Shown here: piece after piece, positions 44,692 to 55,973 of the stretch
Layout: every line of letters begins with the position of its first letter
Position numbering within the stretch: position 1 is the first letter of the stretch
Assembly (NCBI GenBank): GCA_947561585.1
Contig: CANNZV010001833.1
Location: forward strand, 1-64,000
Reading direction: 5' to 3'
From: Caprella mutica
Taxonomy: Eukaryota; Arthropoda; Malacostraca; Amphipoda; Caprellidae
DNA: 64,000 bases
The notes under the pieces: generated by a model
What the model was told of the DNA's origin: nothing
The model's database searches: none
Seen by the model: only the letters and a program-made list of their open reading frames with translations
Made by a program: the position numbers and the translations under genes

Positions 44692-46345
44692 AACGGTAAT
44701 GTAAACAACGCCATTTATCGGGAAATAATGTAAACAACGCCATCTATCGGGAAATAATGTAAACAACGCCATCTATCGGGAAATAATGTAAACAACGCCA
44801 TCTATCGGGAAATAATGTAAACAACGCCATCTATCGGGAAATAATGTAAACAACGCCATCTATCGGGAAATAATGTAAACAACGCCATCTACCGGGAAAT
44901 AATGTAAACAACGCCATCTATCGGGAAATAATGGAAACTACGCCATCTATCGGGAAATAATGGAAACAACGACATCTATCGGGAAATAATGTAAACAACG
45001 CCATCTACCGGGAAATAATGTAAACAACGCCATCTACCGGGAAATAATGTAAACAACGCCATCTATCGGGAAATAATGTAAACAACGCCATCTATCGGGA
45101 AATAATGTAAACAACGCCATCTATCGGGAAATAATGTAAACAACGCCATCTATCGGGAAATAATGTAAACAACGCCATCTATCGGGAAATAATGTAGACA
45201 ACGCCATCTATCGGGAAATAATGTAAACAACGCCATATATCGGTAAATAATGTAAACTACGCCATCTATCGGGAAATAATGGAAACAACGACATCTATCG
45301 GGAAATAATGGAAACAACGCCATCTATCGGGAAATAATGTAAACAACGCCATCTATCGGGAAATAATGTAAACAACGCCATCTATCGGGAAATAATGTAA
45401 ACAACGCCATCTATCGGGAAATAATGTAAACAACGCCATCTATCGGGAAATAATGTAAACAACGCCATCTATCGGGAAATAATGTAAACAACGCCATCTA
45501 TCGGGAAATAATGTAAACAACGCCATCTATCGGGAAATAATGTAAACAACGCCATCTATCGGGAAATAATGTAAACAACGCCATCTATCGGGAAATAATG
45601 TAAACAACGCCATCTATCGGGAAATAATGTAAACAACGCCATCTATCGGGAAATAATGGAAACAACGCCATCTATCGGGAAATAATGTAAACAACGCCAT
45701 CTATCGGGAAATAATGTAAACTACGCCATCTATCGGGAAATAATGTAAACAACGCCATCTATCGGGAAATAATGTAAACTACGCCATCTATCGGGAAATA
45801 ATGTAAACTACGCCATCTATCGGGAAATAATGTAAACAACGCCATCTATCGGGAAATAATGGAAACAACGCCATCTATCGGGAAATAATGTAAACAACGC
45901 CATCTATCGGGAAATAATGTAAACTACGCCATCTATCGGGAAATAATGTAAACAACGCCATCTATCGGGAAATAATGTAAACAACGCCATCTATCGGGAA
46001 ATAATGTAAACAACGCCATCTATCGGGAAATAATGGAAACAACGCCATCTATCGGGAAATAATGTAAACTACGCCATCTATCGGGAAATAATGTAAACAA
46101 CGCCATCTACCGGGAAATAATGTAAACAACGCCATCTATCGGGAAATAATGTAAACTACGCCATCTATCGGGAAATAATGTAAACAACGCCATCTATCGG
46201 GAAATAATGGAAACAACGCCATCTATCGGGAAATAATGTAAACAACGCCATCTATCGGGAAATAATGTAAACTACGCCATCTATCGGGAAATAATGTGAA
46301 CAACGTCATCTATCGGGAAATAATGTGAACAACGCCATCTATCGA
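44692..46345 (+). repeat. 29-bp minisatellite, ~57 copies
   Basis: Unit AATAATGTAAACAACGCCAT followed by CTATCGGGA, highly homogeneous, with scattered variants (GGAAAC, CTACGCC, ACATC, TACCGGG). The unit has plus-strand stops and codes for nothing. Confidence 0.9.
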
Positions 46346-46349
46346 ATGT

Positions 46350-47039
46350 TCGATCAAACTTATCTTCTATACTAATAATTTCCTTCGTGTGTTTATTTGT
46401 TTATTTATTTGGTGTCCGCTTTTACACTATGGGTATTAAACATGAAGAATGTAACTATGATACGCACGGGAATATATTGACTAGATATTTAAATAGTTTT
46501 TATTCAAATTTTGTGTGTATTTTATCTATAAAATATAGTATCAGCTTATGCAAAAAAATATATTTAAATGAGTTAACTGAAAGAACCTAATAACGGATAA
46601 TAAATTACCATTGATGACCCGTTAAATTAAATAACTTTATGAAATAGACAAAATAGAATGAAGTTGATTCCGATTCAGAAAAAATATTTAAACGTTATAT
46701 AAGGTTAAAATGGATATTGAAATTGCTACAATTAAGTCTCTTCAATAACTATAAGACATCACAGGTTGTCTAATGATAGACTCCTTTACCTGTCCTATAA
46801 GATGTCGATATTATCGGCAAAAAGAATACCAATATGTCACCATACAGTGTAACTACTGTCTGAATTATTTCTGAAAATTATTCAATATTTACATATATAG
46901 TGCATTTTATAGTGTTCTAAAAAATAAGTTAGCGTTATTTGCTTTTTTTATTTTATTTATATTGTGATTTTTTCTCATTTTATCAATGCATTTTTCATTT
47001 TAAAAATATTTAAAAAATAAATTTATCTAGGATTCAAAT
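46350..47039. other. No recognisable gene
   Basis: AT-rich. A 67-codon frame at 46387-46590 has no supporting features. Confidence 0.45.
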
Positions 47040-47848
47040 CATTTTCCCCTCTTTTCAGCTGAAAAATCATTTTCTCCTTTTTTATCTGGGCAATCATTTT
47101 CCCCTCTTTCTACCTAGGCAACCATTTTCCCCTTTTTTTACCTTGGCAATCATTTTCCCCTCTTTTTACATGGGCAATCATCTTCCTCTCTTTTTACCTG
47201 GTCAATCATTTCCCCTCTTTTTACCTGGGCAATCATTTTCCCCTCTTTCTACCTAGGCAACCATTTTCCCCTTTTTTTACCTTGGCAATCATTTTCCCCT
47301 CTTTTTACATGGGCAATCATCTTCCTCTCTTTTTACCTGGTCAATCATTTCCCCTCTTTTTACCTGGGCAATCATTTCCCCTCTTTTTACCTGGGCAATC
47401 ATTTCCCCTCTTTTTACCTGGTCAATCATTTCCCCTCTTTTTACCTGGTCAATCATTTCCCCTCTCTTTTTACCTGGGCAATCATTTCCCCTCTTTTTAC
47501 CTGGGCAATCATTTCCCCTCTTTTTACCTGGGCAATCATTTCCCCTCTTTTTACCTGGGCAATCATTTCCCCTCTTTTTACCTGGGCAATCATTTCCCCT
47601 CTTTTTACCTGGGCAATCATTTCCCCTCTTTTTACCTGGGCAATCATTTCCCCTCTTTTTACCTGGGCAATCATTTCCCCTCTTTTTACCTGGGCAATCA
47701 TTTCCCCTCTTTTTACCTGGTCAATCATTTCCCCTCTCTTTTTACCTGGTCAATCATTTCCCCTCTCTTTTTACCTGGGCAATCATTTCCCCTCTTTTTA
47801 CCTGGGCAATCATTTCCCCTCTTTTTACCTGGGCAATCATTTTCCCCT
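47040..47848 (+). repeat. 27-bp minisatellite, ~30 copies, with a higher-order repeat
   Basis: Unit TTTTTACCTGGGCAATCATT plus TCCCCTC. A block of five units (~135 bp) is duplicated at the start (about 47110-47240 and 47245-47375). On the minus strand each unit reads CCCAG|GTAAAAAG, a donor-like word. The open frames on both strands are array artefacts. Confidence 0.85.
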
Positions 47849-48255
47849 CTCAATTTGCCATCTTATTACCCAATCTACACTCTGCCTCGGGTTAAGTAAC
47901 ACCGGTAAGATCTAAACTCCTGTACGTTTTGTAGCTACCTACAGTCTGTCATAAAAGTAACTATCCCCCTCTATTTCAATGGTACATCATATATAACTAC
48001 ATTACGTGCACTCGGCAGAGGGCATACCTTCGCCACCGCATATCAATGACCTTGACATTTCAATAGTACTTTAGTTATGTATGACCTTGACCTGTTTGCT
48101 CCCAAAATTTAACCAGATGGGTTACTGGTCATTGATCAATCGATCGTCCCACCAAATTTCTGGAAATTTGGTCGAATACTTCTGAGTTATGCGAGTAACA
48201 AGATTAGAAATAAATAAAAGCTGTCTAAAATATAACCTTCCGCATTCTGCGAAGG
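47849..48255. repeat. Dispersed repeat ending in CCTTCCGC...GCGAAGGTAA, copy 1
   Basis: The segment 48150-48255 (AATTTGGTCGAATACTTCTG, AGTTATGCGAGTAAC, CTTCCGCATTCTGCGAAGGT) is repeated in diverged form at 50137-50245. A CTTCGCCACCGC word near 48030 may mark the other end. Confidence 0.5.
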
Positions 48256-48377
48256 TAATTACGTTACTACGATTAGAATTAGATGATGCACTTCAGAGAA
48301 TAATTTTTTCTTGGAGACCGCCATCTTGAATTTCGGAAATCAAATTTTGAATTTTTTGTATCCATGTTACTGAAAAA

Positions 48378-48585
48378 TTGTAGCCACGATACAGCAAACT
48401 GTAGCCACGATACAGCAAACTGTAGCCACGATGCAGCAAACTGTAGCCACGATGCAGCAAACTGTAGCCACGATGCAGCAAACTGTAGCCACGATGCAGC
48501 AAACTGTAGCCACGATGCAGCAAACTGTAGCCACGATGCAGCAAACTGTAGCCACGATGCAGCAAACTGTAGCCACGATGCATTA
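48378..48585 (+). repeat. 21-bp minisatellite, 10 copies
   Basis: Unit TGTAGCCACGATGCAGCAAA plus C. Being a multiple of three with no stops, it opens frames on both strands (CSHDAAN, AASWLQF, VATVCCI); none has a gene context. Confidence 0.85.
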
Positions 48586-48669
48586 AAGGGTATCTCCTGA
48601 TTGAAATAATTAATAATTGATATCATTTAGCTGATTATTTTTTCCTCATTTATTGCTCGGGCCCCGCTA

Positions 48670-48862
48670 GTGCATGCAGTTATGATTGCATTGCTTACAG
48701 TTGGTAATAAAGTGTATGCAGTTATGATCGCATTGCTTACATCATTCGGTAATAAAGTGTATGCAGTTATGATTGCATTGCTTACATCATTTGGTAATAA
48801 AGTGTATGTAGTTATGATCGCATTGCTTACAGCAGTCGGTAATAAAGTGGTGATTGAACAGC
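48670..48862 (+). repeat. ~44-bp tandem repeat, 4 copies
   Basis: Four copies of a unit starting GGTAATAAAGTGTATGCAGT and ending CATTGCTTACATCATT, with small length changes. Confidence 0.8.
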
Positions 48863-48864
48863 TA

Positions 48865-50136
48865 CCAACATAGAGTGGGAATTAATTAATTCGTGATGAG
48901 CTGCTGTTTCTATTGATTGGTGTACATTGATATTTTAACGCGTTGTTTTGGTTAATTTCATAGGGCAATGTTATTAAATACACGGTTTTCTACGCAATTA
49001 ATGTGTTTTTTATATTAAATTATTGAAGTATTTATCAGGTGTTCGATTCAATTCTGGTCATTTATTCTAGTTTTGTAACAATAGACCAAAAAATGAAAAG
49101 AGAATAATTTTCAAAAAAAAGTTCAGAAAAAGAATTTCTTCACTGAATATCCTTTCATAAATATTTATATTAGACATGAATAAATAACTTTATATAGTTG
49201 TGGAATTTAGCCAAATATTGACGGTTCGATATATTTGATCATTTGTCATAAGAAAAAGTAACGATTATTTATAATTTAATTGTTATTCTACCATACCGAT
49301 ACCTATATTTTCACCGATACAGAGATTTTTTAAATGACATTATTAATTTTTAGTTTAAATTATGATATGAACATATATCAATTCATTTGTACAATGGAGA
49401 AAGATTAAATAATTTAATATATTGATAAACACTAGATATTATTACATTAAAATGGAATTATTAATAAAATATCAGAAAAAAATAAGATAGGAATACATAA
49501 TTATACGTTCTGATACCGGTATTCCATCCCTATGTAATTGTATTACATTATTCCTAAATAGTATATAATATTGTAGCTATTTATGTAACAAGGCATGTGC
49601 TACCCTTGCCTCTAATGTTAGACGTGCCCTTCCCCGGTGTACATACCACGGAATTAATTACCCTGGGTCAGTTATTAGGCCAGTGTTGGTATTATATAGA
49701 GGCATGGCATGCACTACCGGTATTAGAGGCTATTCCTGTCTGTGTTTTTCTGTAAAACCTAACCTGTCAATATAATGATAAATGAAAAATATAGTTTTAA
49801 GTTTTTTTTTGTAAGACGATATTTTTTACCATTTTTTAATTAGTTCAGGCGTTATGGTTTTGACTCGAAAGTTCAAAAGTCATTTGTGTTTGACCCTCTA
49901 AACCGAGTGTTTAGGTCAATTTGACCCAGATGTGAAAACGGTCATTTTAACTCAAACGTGAAATGGGTCATTTTGACCTAGATGTGAAATTGGTCGATCT
50001 GATCCACAGGTCATATCTATTAGAGTCAATCTGCCCCATGGCGTGTCACTAGACCCTATATCAACAATGTGAATCATCTTACCGAGAAATAAATAATCTC
50101 TTTTCTAATTTCAGTGGTAATAGAAGCCTATGTTTC
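48865..50136. other. No gene; degenerate ~30-bp repeat
   Basis: AT-rich. Between about 49870 and 50030, words such as GATGTGAAAACGGTCATTTT and GACCTAGATGTGAAATTGGT repeat four or five times in degenerate form. Nothing coding. Confidence 0.4.
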
Positions 50137-50245
50137 ACTCTAGAATTTCAGACAATTTGGTTGAACACTTATGAGTTATGCGAATAAAAAGATGATAACT
50201 AAATAAATGCTGGGTAAAATATGACCTTCCGCAAATTTGCGAAGG
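50137..50245. repeat. Dispersed repeat ending in CCTTCCGC...GCGAAGGTAA, copy 2
   Basis: Parallel to 48150-48255: AATTTGGTTGAACACTTATG, AGTTATGCGAATAAA, CTTCCGCAAATTTGCGAAGG. Confidence 0.55.
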
Positions 50246-50408
50246 TAACTAGAATGTTAGATATTAGGTTATTGTGACGGAGAGACAGTCTCAATAGTAT
50301 CTTTTTCTGTCTACCATCAGTTTGGTAGCTTTTGCCCTGTTAGTACCTTACTCTTTGGTATGCAAGAGATGAAAAACCAACCTATTTTAACCCATGTCAG
50401 TCAATATC

Positions 50409-50840
50409 GGGCAAGTTGTGAGTTATCGGACTGTTTTACATTAACGATCATGAAAGAAAGAAAAATATTACATAACTTTTTTAATTGGGAACAAGGGATC
50501 ATGAATAGTGGATGGTAATTAAGATGAATGGGTCTTTCCCATTTGACGACCCCCACCAGATTTAATTTGAATTAACTTTTTTATATGTATTTTTGTCCAT
50601 AGAATCTGAAAATCAAATCCGTTTTTCGTAGAAACTTATACTAATAAGAAATTATTAGTTTCTTCAAAAAACTGTTTTGATTTTCGGATTCTATGGATAA
50701 AAATACATATAAAAAAAGTAATTTGAATTAAATTTGGTGGGGGTCGTCAAATGGGAAAGACCCAGATGACTATTCAAAATGTTAAATATTTATTTACATG
50801 ATCGAAAATGTGGAACCGCGATAATTCAGAATTTTCCCTA
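50409..50840. mobile_element. Dispersed palindromic MITE interrupted by another MITE
   Basis: Outer ends GGGCAAGTTGTGAGTTATCG and inverse (ATAATTCAGAATTTTCCCT) with GATCAT/ATGATCGAAAATGTGG arms belong to the palindromic family. A second foldback (50530-50763) is nested inside. Confidence 0.5.
50530..50763. mobile_element. Nested foldback MITE with long perfect-type arms
   Basis: GGGTCTTTCCCATTTGACGA and CCCCCACC at the left are mirrored exactly at the right. Inner arms (ATATGTATTTTTGTCCATAG) also pair. Flanks AGATGAAT and AGATGACT suggest a 6-8-bp target duplication. Confidence 0.7.
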
Positions 50841-50884
50841 ACAAGATTTTTCAACTGTTTAATGATAACATATAGTAGTTACTG

Positions 50885-51080
50885 TACAGGGTGTGTCTCA
50901 ATAACCCGAACCCTCTCTTTAAAGTATACAATATAACTAGAAAAGCCATTTCACTGTTCTTTCGTTTGATGCCGAGAATAAAATTTCTGCATCAAACATG
51001 AAAGGCAGTGAAATAAGTTAGTATGTTCTATACTTTGAAAGAGAGGAAATGGTTTTTGTGTGTCACAGTCTGAAAATTGT
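50885..51080. repeat. Small hairpin repeat with CAGGGTGTGTCTCAATAACC end
   Basis: CTCTCTTTAAAGTATA and TATACTTTGAAAGAGAG pair across ~110 bp. The outer ends match only partly. Probably a decayed MITE. Confidence 0.4.
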
Positions 51081-51469
51081 ACATGAACAAATGTACACTA
51101 TTTAGCAATAAAAGCTTCAAATTGATATGCTTTAGCCATATTGTATTAGTCAGAGAAAAGTGTAGCTATCAGGAATGATTTCTTGACAGTTTACTAAGTT
51201 TACGTATCAAACAAACTTTACAAATTGTAATGTTTGTAGATATTTTTAAATTGGTCTGAGTACACGGCAGCAAATTTGTAAGATTTGAAAATAATAGAAA
51301 ATTAGAAAACTGTTATCTTAGAAATCAATGCTGAGACACTTTTCTCTGATAGTAGGTACTTAACCTATAATATATTACATAATAAACGATGGTGTACATT
51401 TTTATATAAACTGAGTATCGTTCATTATACAATTTATATTATAAAGAAAATTTTAAAATACTATAGCGT

Positions 51470-52670
51470 CAACGCGGGTGATTCCCCCCGCACCTGGAAT
51501 GTGCGGGCATTACCCCGCATCCCCCTTATCTCCAAAACTATTTGGAAATTTAAATTTCTGCTTACGGCATTGGAAAGAGCAGGTTTTCAACCCTAAGGAC
51601 TAATAATATTATCCATGTTAGGTTTCGGTAAGTATTTTAAAATATTTTTTTTATAGGACAGTATAAAATTATGCACCAAACATTTGCATTCGTAAAATCA
51701 GATAATTTTGCAAGATTTGCTGCAGAATCCACAATTCTCAATCAAATTTTATCACGTTTGCAACATATTATAGGTTAACTAGCGTACTTTAATATACTAC
51801 CTACTTTTTTTGTTTCAGGTCAGCCAAAAGTTGACTACATGGCAACAAATTAGTGCGGGGTTTTGTCCGGCTTTAAAAAAATATGCAGGGCATTATCCCG
51901 CACTTTTACAGTACAATAAAATGTTGAATTTTCAGCATGATAAGATATAATAACCATAGATAATTATGTAGCGTGTATACATACAGTATGTAGTGTGTAT
52001 AAAATATAAAATAAACTATTGTCTGTAACGTGAATCTGACTTCACAGAAATAAACTTAAACTATTTTCTTATGTTTGTGAAACATTTGAAGTATATTTTA
52101 ACTTGTATAACTTTTTCGTAATAGTAAATTATGCGCGATTTATATTTTCAGGTGGCTCAATATTATATTTTCAGCTGACTCAATATTGAGCCTCTTAACT
52201 TTCATAGGTGTTACTTGTTCAAACACATGACGCTATTTCCAAGTGTTGTACTAGCGTACTTTTAACATTGTTTCTAAGAGTTTAGAAGTTGCTCTTTATG
52301 ATGGTGTAATCTAAATTTGGATTAATCTATTAGTTTCCAAGTTAATAGGGGTGCAGGCCATTTGCAGGATATTGCCTGGAGTGATGCAGGGCATTACCCC
52401 GCAGTGCGGGATAAGGCATTACCCCGCAGTGCGGGATAATGCCCTGCATTGTACGGGATTAATGCCCTGTTTGCTAGAGTAGCAATTTTTTTAGAAAAAG
52501 TTGAATAACTATCAACCCATTTGTCATAGGTCTAAGACGTTTTGTATGTATTAAATAAGTAACTACCTCTTTCTTTTGCATCTTAACAATCTTCTCTATC
52601 TGTAATAGTTTTAGAGATAATTGGACTTGTTCACTAACTGCGGGGCAATGCCCGCTGATACCGCAAAAAT
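51470..52670. repeat. Region with dispersed GCAGGGCATTACCCCGCA motifs
   Basis: The word GCRGGGCATTAYCCCGCA and its inverse GCGGGATAATGCCC occur near 51501, 51884, 52387-52470 (three in tandem, forming a hairpin) and 52637, in AT-rich DNA. They look like subterminal repeats of an unidentified DNA transposon. No transposase frame found. Confidence 0.45.
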
Positions 52671-52840
52671 GAAGATTGGTAAAAATGAGCATCGAAGAAA
52701 GACTGATTAAAGTTTTAAAACTTAATAATATATACATCAATTTTATTATTTAAAGTTCAAACAAATGTTAAATTCTTTAGGAGAAAATAAATTGATTGGT
52801 GACTGGTGATAGGGAATTAATTCCATGCCTATCTTTTCAG

Positions 52841-52977
52841 ATGTCAATATGGCTGATTTAGTGCCAAGTTCCATGAATGGTAAAGTGTTAATCATATCTT
52901 CTGAAGAATCCCCTGTGGGGTGTGAGTCTCAGCAACACCAGGACTGTTGCCCAAGGTCAGCACCATCTGTCGATAGA
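52841..52977 (+). CDS. SOCS6/7-like gene, first coding exon (residues 1-43)
   Basis: The acceptor CTATCTTTTCAG opens the exon at 52841. The ATG at 52849 has A at -3 and G at +4 and starts 43 codons (MADLVPSSMNGKVLIISSEE and on) that end at AGA|GTGAGT in phase 0, matching the next exon at 56950. An upstream ATG at 52841 opens only a six-codon frame that ends inside the coding region. Because the exon begins with an acceptor, at least one non-coding exon lies further 5'. The link to the SOCS gene is inferred from strand, phase and open frame, not from homology of this short piece. Confidence 0.65.
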
Positions 52978-53151
52978 GTGAGTTGGTGATTTTGAAGCAG
53001 ATGTCATGTTATAATAGTTAGATCAAGGTATATTAACTAAAAGGTACAGTATGTCAAAATTATTTACAGTTTTGTTGTGAATTACGCACTTACGAACGCA
53101 CTTATGTGACCCTGTAATATTAGATTACATACTCTGTATACTATAACTATA

Positions 53152-54594
53152 CAGGGTCGTGCAGTTAAATTGGGACTAACATAACTTTTTTTTAAATTCG
53201 CTATTTTGAAAGGCAAATAATGATTAAATGTAATTTTTACTTGTATTTATTTGTTCGTTATTGTCTACAGAACAAAATCATTCTATGTGACTACCCTTTG
53301 CGTCAATAATTTGGGAGATTCTCGAGTGAAACCGTGAACAACTCCTTTTTACATCCTCGGGGTCAAGATTACGAAATGCCCGACGAATGGCGGCCTTCAG
53401 AGAGTTGACACTTGGATGTGAAGTTACGTTAGACTTAATAAAAACATTAATTATAAAAAGTCATTTATTTATTGAATAAATATTACAATACACAATGCGA
53501 GTGTAGGTTCAGTAACTTCATATTTTCAAGCAAGCCGTTCGCACTTGTGTGACCGGGTGAGGCGAGTCGAGCTACTCGCATGCGAGTACAGTTCTCCCTC
53601 AATGACGCCAAACAGCCAATAGTCACAAACATTCAGATCTGGGGAGCTGCTGGGCCAAATATCCTTCGGGACCATCAAAGGAAAATTCTCCTTCAGGAAA
53701 TCCTGAACTTTCTTTGCTCCATGCGCGGGCGCAGAGTCTTGAACGAGCATCACTTTGAGGGGGTCGTAGTTCCTACGTATCCACGGCATCAAAACATCTT
53801 TCAGAATTTTCAAGTACTCCGCTGTGTTGATTTTAAGACCCGCTTCGATGAAATGAGGAGGCATCACCTTACCATCACTTGCGACGGCTGCAAAACCATC
53901 ACAGAAGTGGGATTTTTGCTCTGCATCACAGAAGGAACTTCTGAACGATCGGAGGCAACTACCCGAGTGTTCTGGCGATTCGCAACCTCATCAACAACGA
54001 ACTTTTTCTCGTCAACAAAAACGCGGACATGTCCTCCTTTGTGTTTCAGATGGTTCAGAAGCTTTGGGCATCTTTCAGCTCTGATGGCTCTGGAGCGGGT
54101 AGTTAGGAGGTTACGGATTCTCCTTACGTATGACTTCATACCAAGGTCTTCCTTGACTGCCCTGCTGATGGTGCTACGACTCACGCTGCGCTTTTGTGCC
54201 AGTTTTGACATCGGCTGGCTTGGGTCTGACTTCAACGTCCTTTTCAGCCCAGCAAGGAATGTTTTGGTTCTCTTTCGATCACTGCGGGGACTGTGTCGAC
54301 TTCTCTGAACCTTACCCTCGGCATCAAAAGCAGCAACAACTCGATAAACAGTCGATTTCGCATAGCCAGTGCTCTTAATAATGTCTGAAACAGAATTCCC
54401 GGCGCGTCTCATTTCACATATGGTCGTTCTTCGCGCCAATTCCGCCATATTTTAGCGAAATATGCTAGATCTTTATCTGAAATATTATAGCAAAGGGCTT
54501 AAAGATTGTCTGTAAAAAAGAATTTAGTCATAGGTTAGAAATTACGGAAGATATGTGCTGTTGAAGTTAGTCCCAATTTAGCTGCACGGCCCTG
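53152..54594 (-). mobile_element. Tc1/mariner-superfamily element, DD37D-type, inactive
   Basis: Inverted ends CAGGGTCGTGCAGTTAAATT / CAGGGCCGTGCAGCTAAATT with TA on both sides. Encodes a broken transposase on the minus strand. Length 1443 bp, about 140 bp longer than typical, owing to a secondary insertion. Confidence 0.85.
53278..54448 (-). pseudogene. DD37D mariner transposase, frameshifted and interrupted
   Basis: Starts at the ATG 54448. Two N-terminal helix-turn-helix blocks (SDIIKSTGYAKSTVYRVVAA and SRSTISRAVKEDLGM) bind the TIRs. The catalytic Asp residues lie in VFVDEKKF, LVQDSAPAH and NVCDYW; 37 residues separate the second and third, giving the DD37D spacing of the maT group. A one-base loss in a T-run near 53895 shifts the frame (first part ends at 53864). 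About 140 bp of foreign DNA (roughly 53425-53570) separates the body from the C-terminal coding part, which ends at 53278 (VNSLKAAIRRAFRNLDPEDV, then KRSCSRFHSRI). Not functional. Confidence 0.8.
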
Positions 54595-54683
54595 TACATT
54601 GGGTTAAATAGTTATTTGTATATAAGGATTTTGCCATGGTTGTTTGTGCAGTGTACGGATGCTATGAAAAAGTATTCAAAGTA

Positions 54684-55973
54684 CAGGGTGGGGCGTAAGT
54701 TTGGAAGCAATTTTTCAAACATTAATATAATTCTTAAAAATAAGTTCCTAAGTAGGTGATAGGGTTTGAACTATAGTAGAGACACTACATTATGACGTGG
54801 CAGTGTTATTTTTTACAAAAATTTAGTCAATTCAAAAATGTCAGACAAAAGAGAAGCCATTATTGCTCTACACCGTGCCGGGAAGTCAGATTCCGTCATT
54901 TCAAAGACTCTCTCAATAGCGAGATCGACTGTTTGGAAGTGTGTGAAGCGTTTTAATGAGAGAGGAGACTTGACTGATCGTCCAAGGAGTGGTAGACCAC
55001 GCTCACAACGCACCAAACAACTGATAAAATGTGCCCGAAAGAAGATCAGGAGGAACCCGAAAAGGTCAATACGATTGTTAGCCAAAACAGCTAATGTGAG
55101 TCCCAGAACAATGAGAAGAGTTGTCAAAGAAGACCTAAAGATGTCCTCTTTCACCCTCCAAAAGAGACAGACTCTGTCAGAAGCTGTAAAGAAAAAGAGA
55201 TTGGAGAGAAGCAAAGCACTTCTGAGAGAATTGAAGTCTGGCACGGCTGGTGAAATTGTTTGGTCTGACGAAAAAAATTTCACAGTGGAAATGGCTCACA
55301 ACCGGAGGAATGACAGAATAATTGGTAAAAGTGCAAAAGACATCCCATACAACCAAAAAACTGTCCACAGAACCATGAAACCTGTTTCAGTAATGGTCTG
55401 GGTCGCCGTTTCAGAAACTTGGAGATCTCCTTTAATTTTTGTGGAACAAGGTTCCAAAATCAATGCTAAATGTTATATTGAGAATATTTTGACGCCAATG
55501 TTGGAGTCAGCTAAGGATCACTTCGGTAATGACACTCTATGGACATTTAAGCATGTCACTCACATACTACAAATGTCACTCAAAACTGGTGCCATAACCA
55601 TCTTCCACGGTTTTGGTCCAAAGAAATGTGGCCTCCCTGCTCCCCAGATGTTAATCCTATGGACTTTTCGGTATGGTCCATTCTTGAATCAAAGGCCTGT
55701 GGTAAATTCCATCGCAGTGTGGATGATTTAAAGCGTTCGCTCCAGAGATCTTAGAAGGAAATTTCACAAGAACAGTTGCGTGCCGCAGTAGGAGGAGTTC
55801 GGAGGAGATTTGAGGCTGTTATTAAAAACAAGGGGGGACATTTTGAATAAATTTATGATTTTTCAATTCTTAAAACCCTTATGTAATAATACATAACTGT
55901 AAATTATTAAATATATTTTTCGTTGGATTATAATATGCACTTTCATTTGCTTCCAAACTTACGCCCCACCCTG
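54684..55973 (+). mobile_element. Tc1/mariner-superfamily element, second family, inactive
   Basis: Inverted ends CAGGGTGGGGCGTAAGTTTG with TA on both sides, 1290 bp, typical mariner size. It lies only ~90 bp from the first element in opposite coding orientation. Confidence 0.85.
54838..55850 (+). pseudogene. Tc1/mariner transposase, second catalytic Asp region lost
   Basis: ATG at 54838. Paired HTH region (SVISKTLSIARSTVWKCVKR, SPRTMRRVVKEDLKMSSF) and first catalytic Asp (VWSDEKNF) are intact. Around 55545-55580 the expected QDxAxxH block is replaced by frameshifted sequence. The remaining part (CSPDVNPMDF in another frame, a stop at about 55750, then VRRRFEAVIKN up to the TAA at 55848) is out of frame with the start. 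The open frame of 297 codons ends at 55731 with shifted residues. Dead copy. Confidence 0.8.

Noticed and set aside
37515..46345. CRISPR-like regular spacing of repeats
   Set aside because: The whole unit repeats with no unique spacers, there are no cas genes, and the genome is eukaryotic; these are minisatellites.
47282..47899. 205-codon frame of LPGQSFPLF repeats
   Set aside because: Product of the 27-bp minisatellite; multiple-of-three unit without stops.
48279..48626. Frames of AASWLQF, HRGYSLL, VATVCCI repeats
   Set aside because: 21-bp array opens five frames at once, which indicates chance rather than coding.
53580..54308. 242-codon plus-strand frame over the mariner element
   Set aside because: Antisense shadow of the transposase, which has clear HTH and catalytic motifs on the minus strand.
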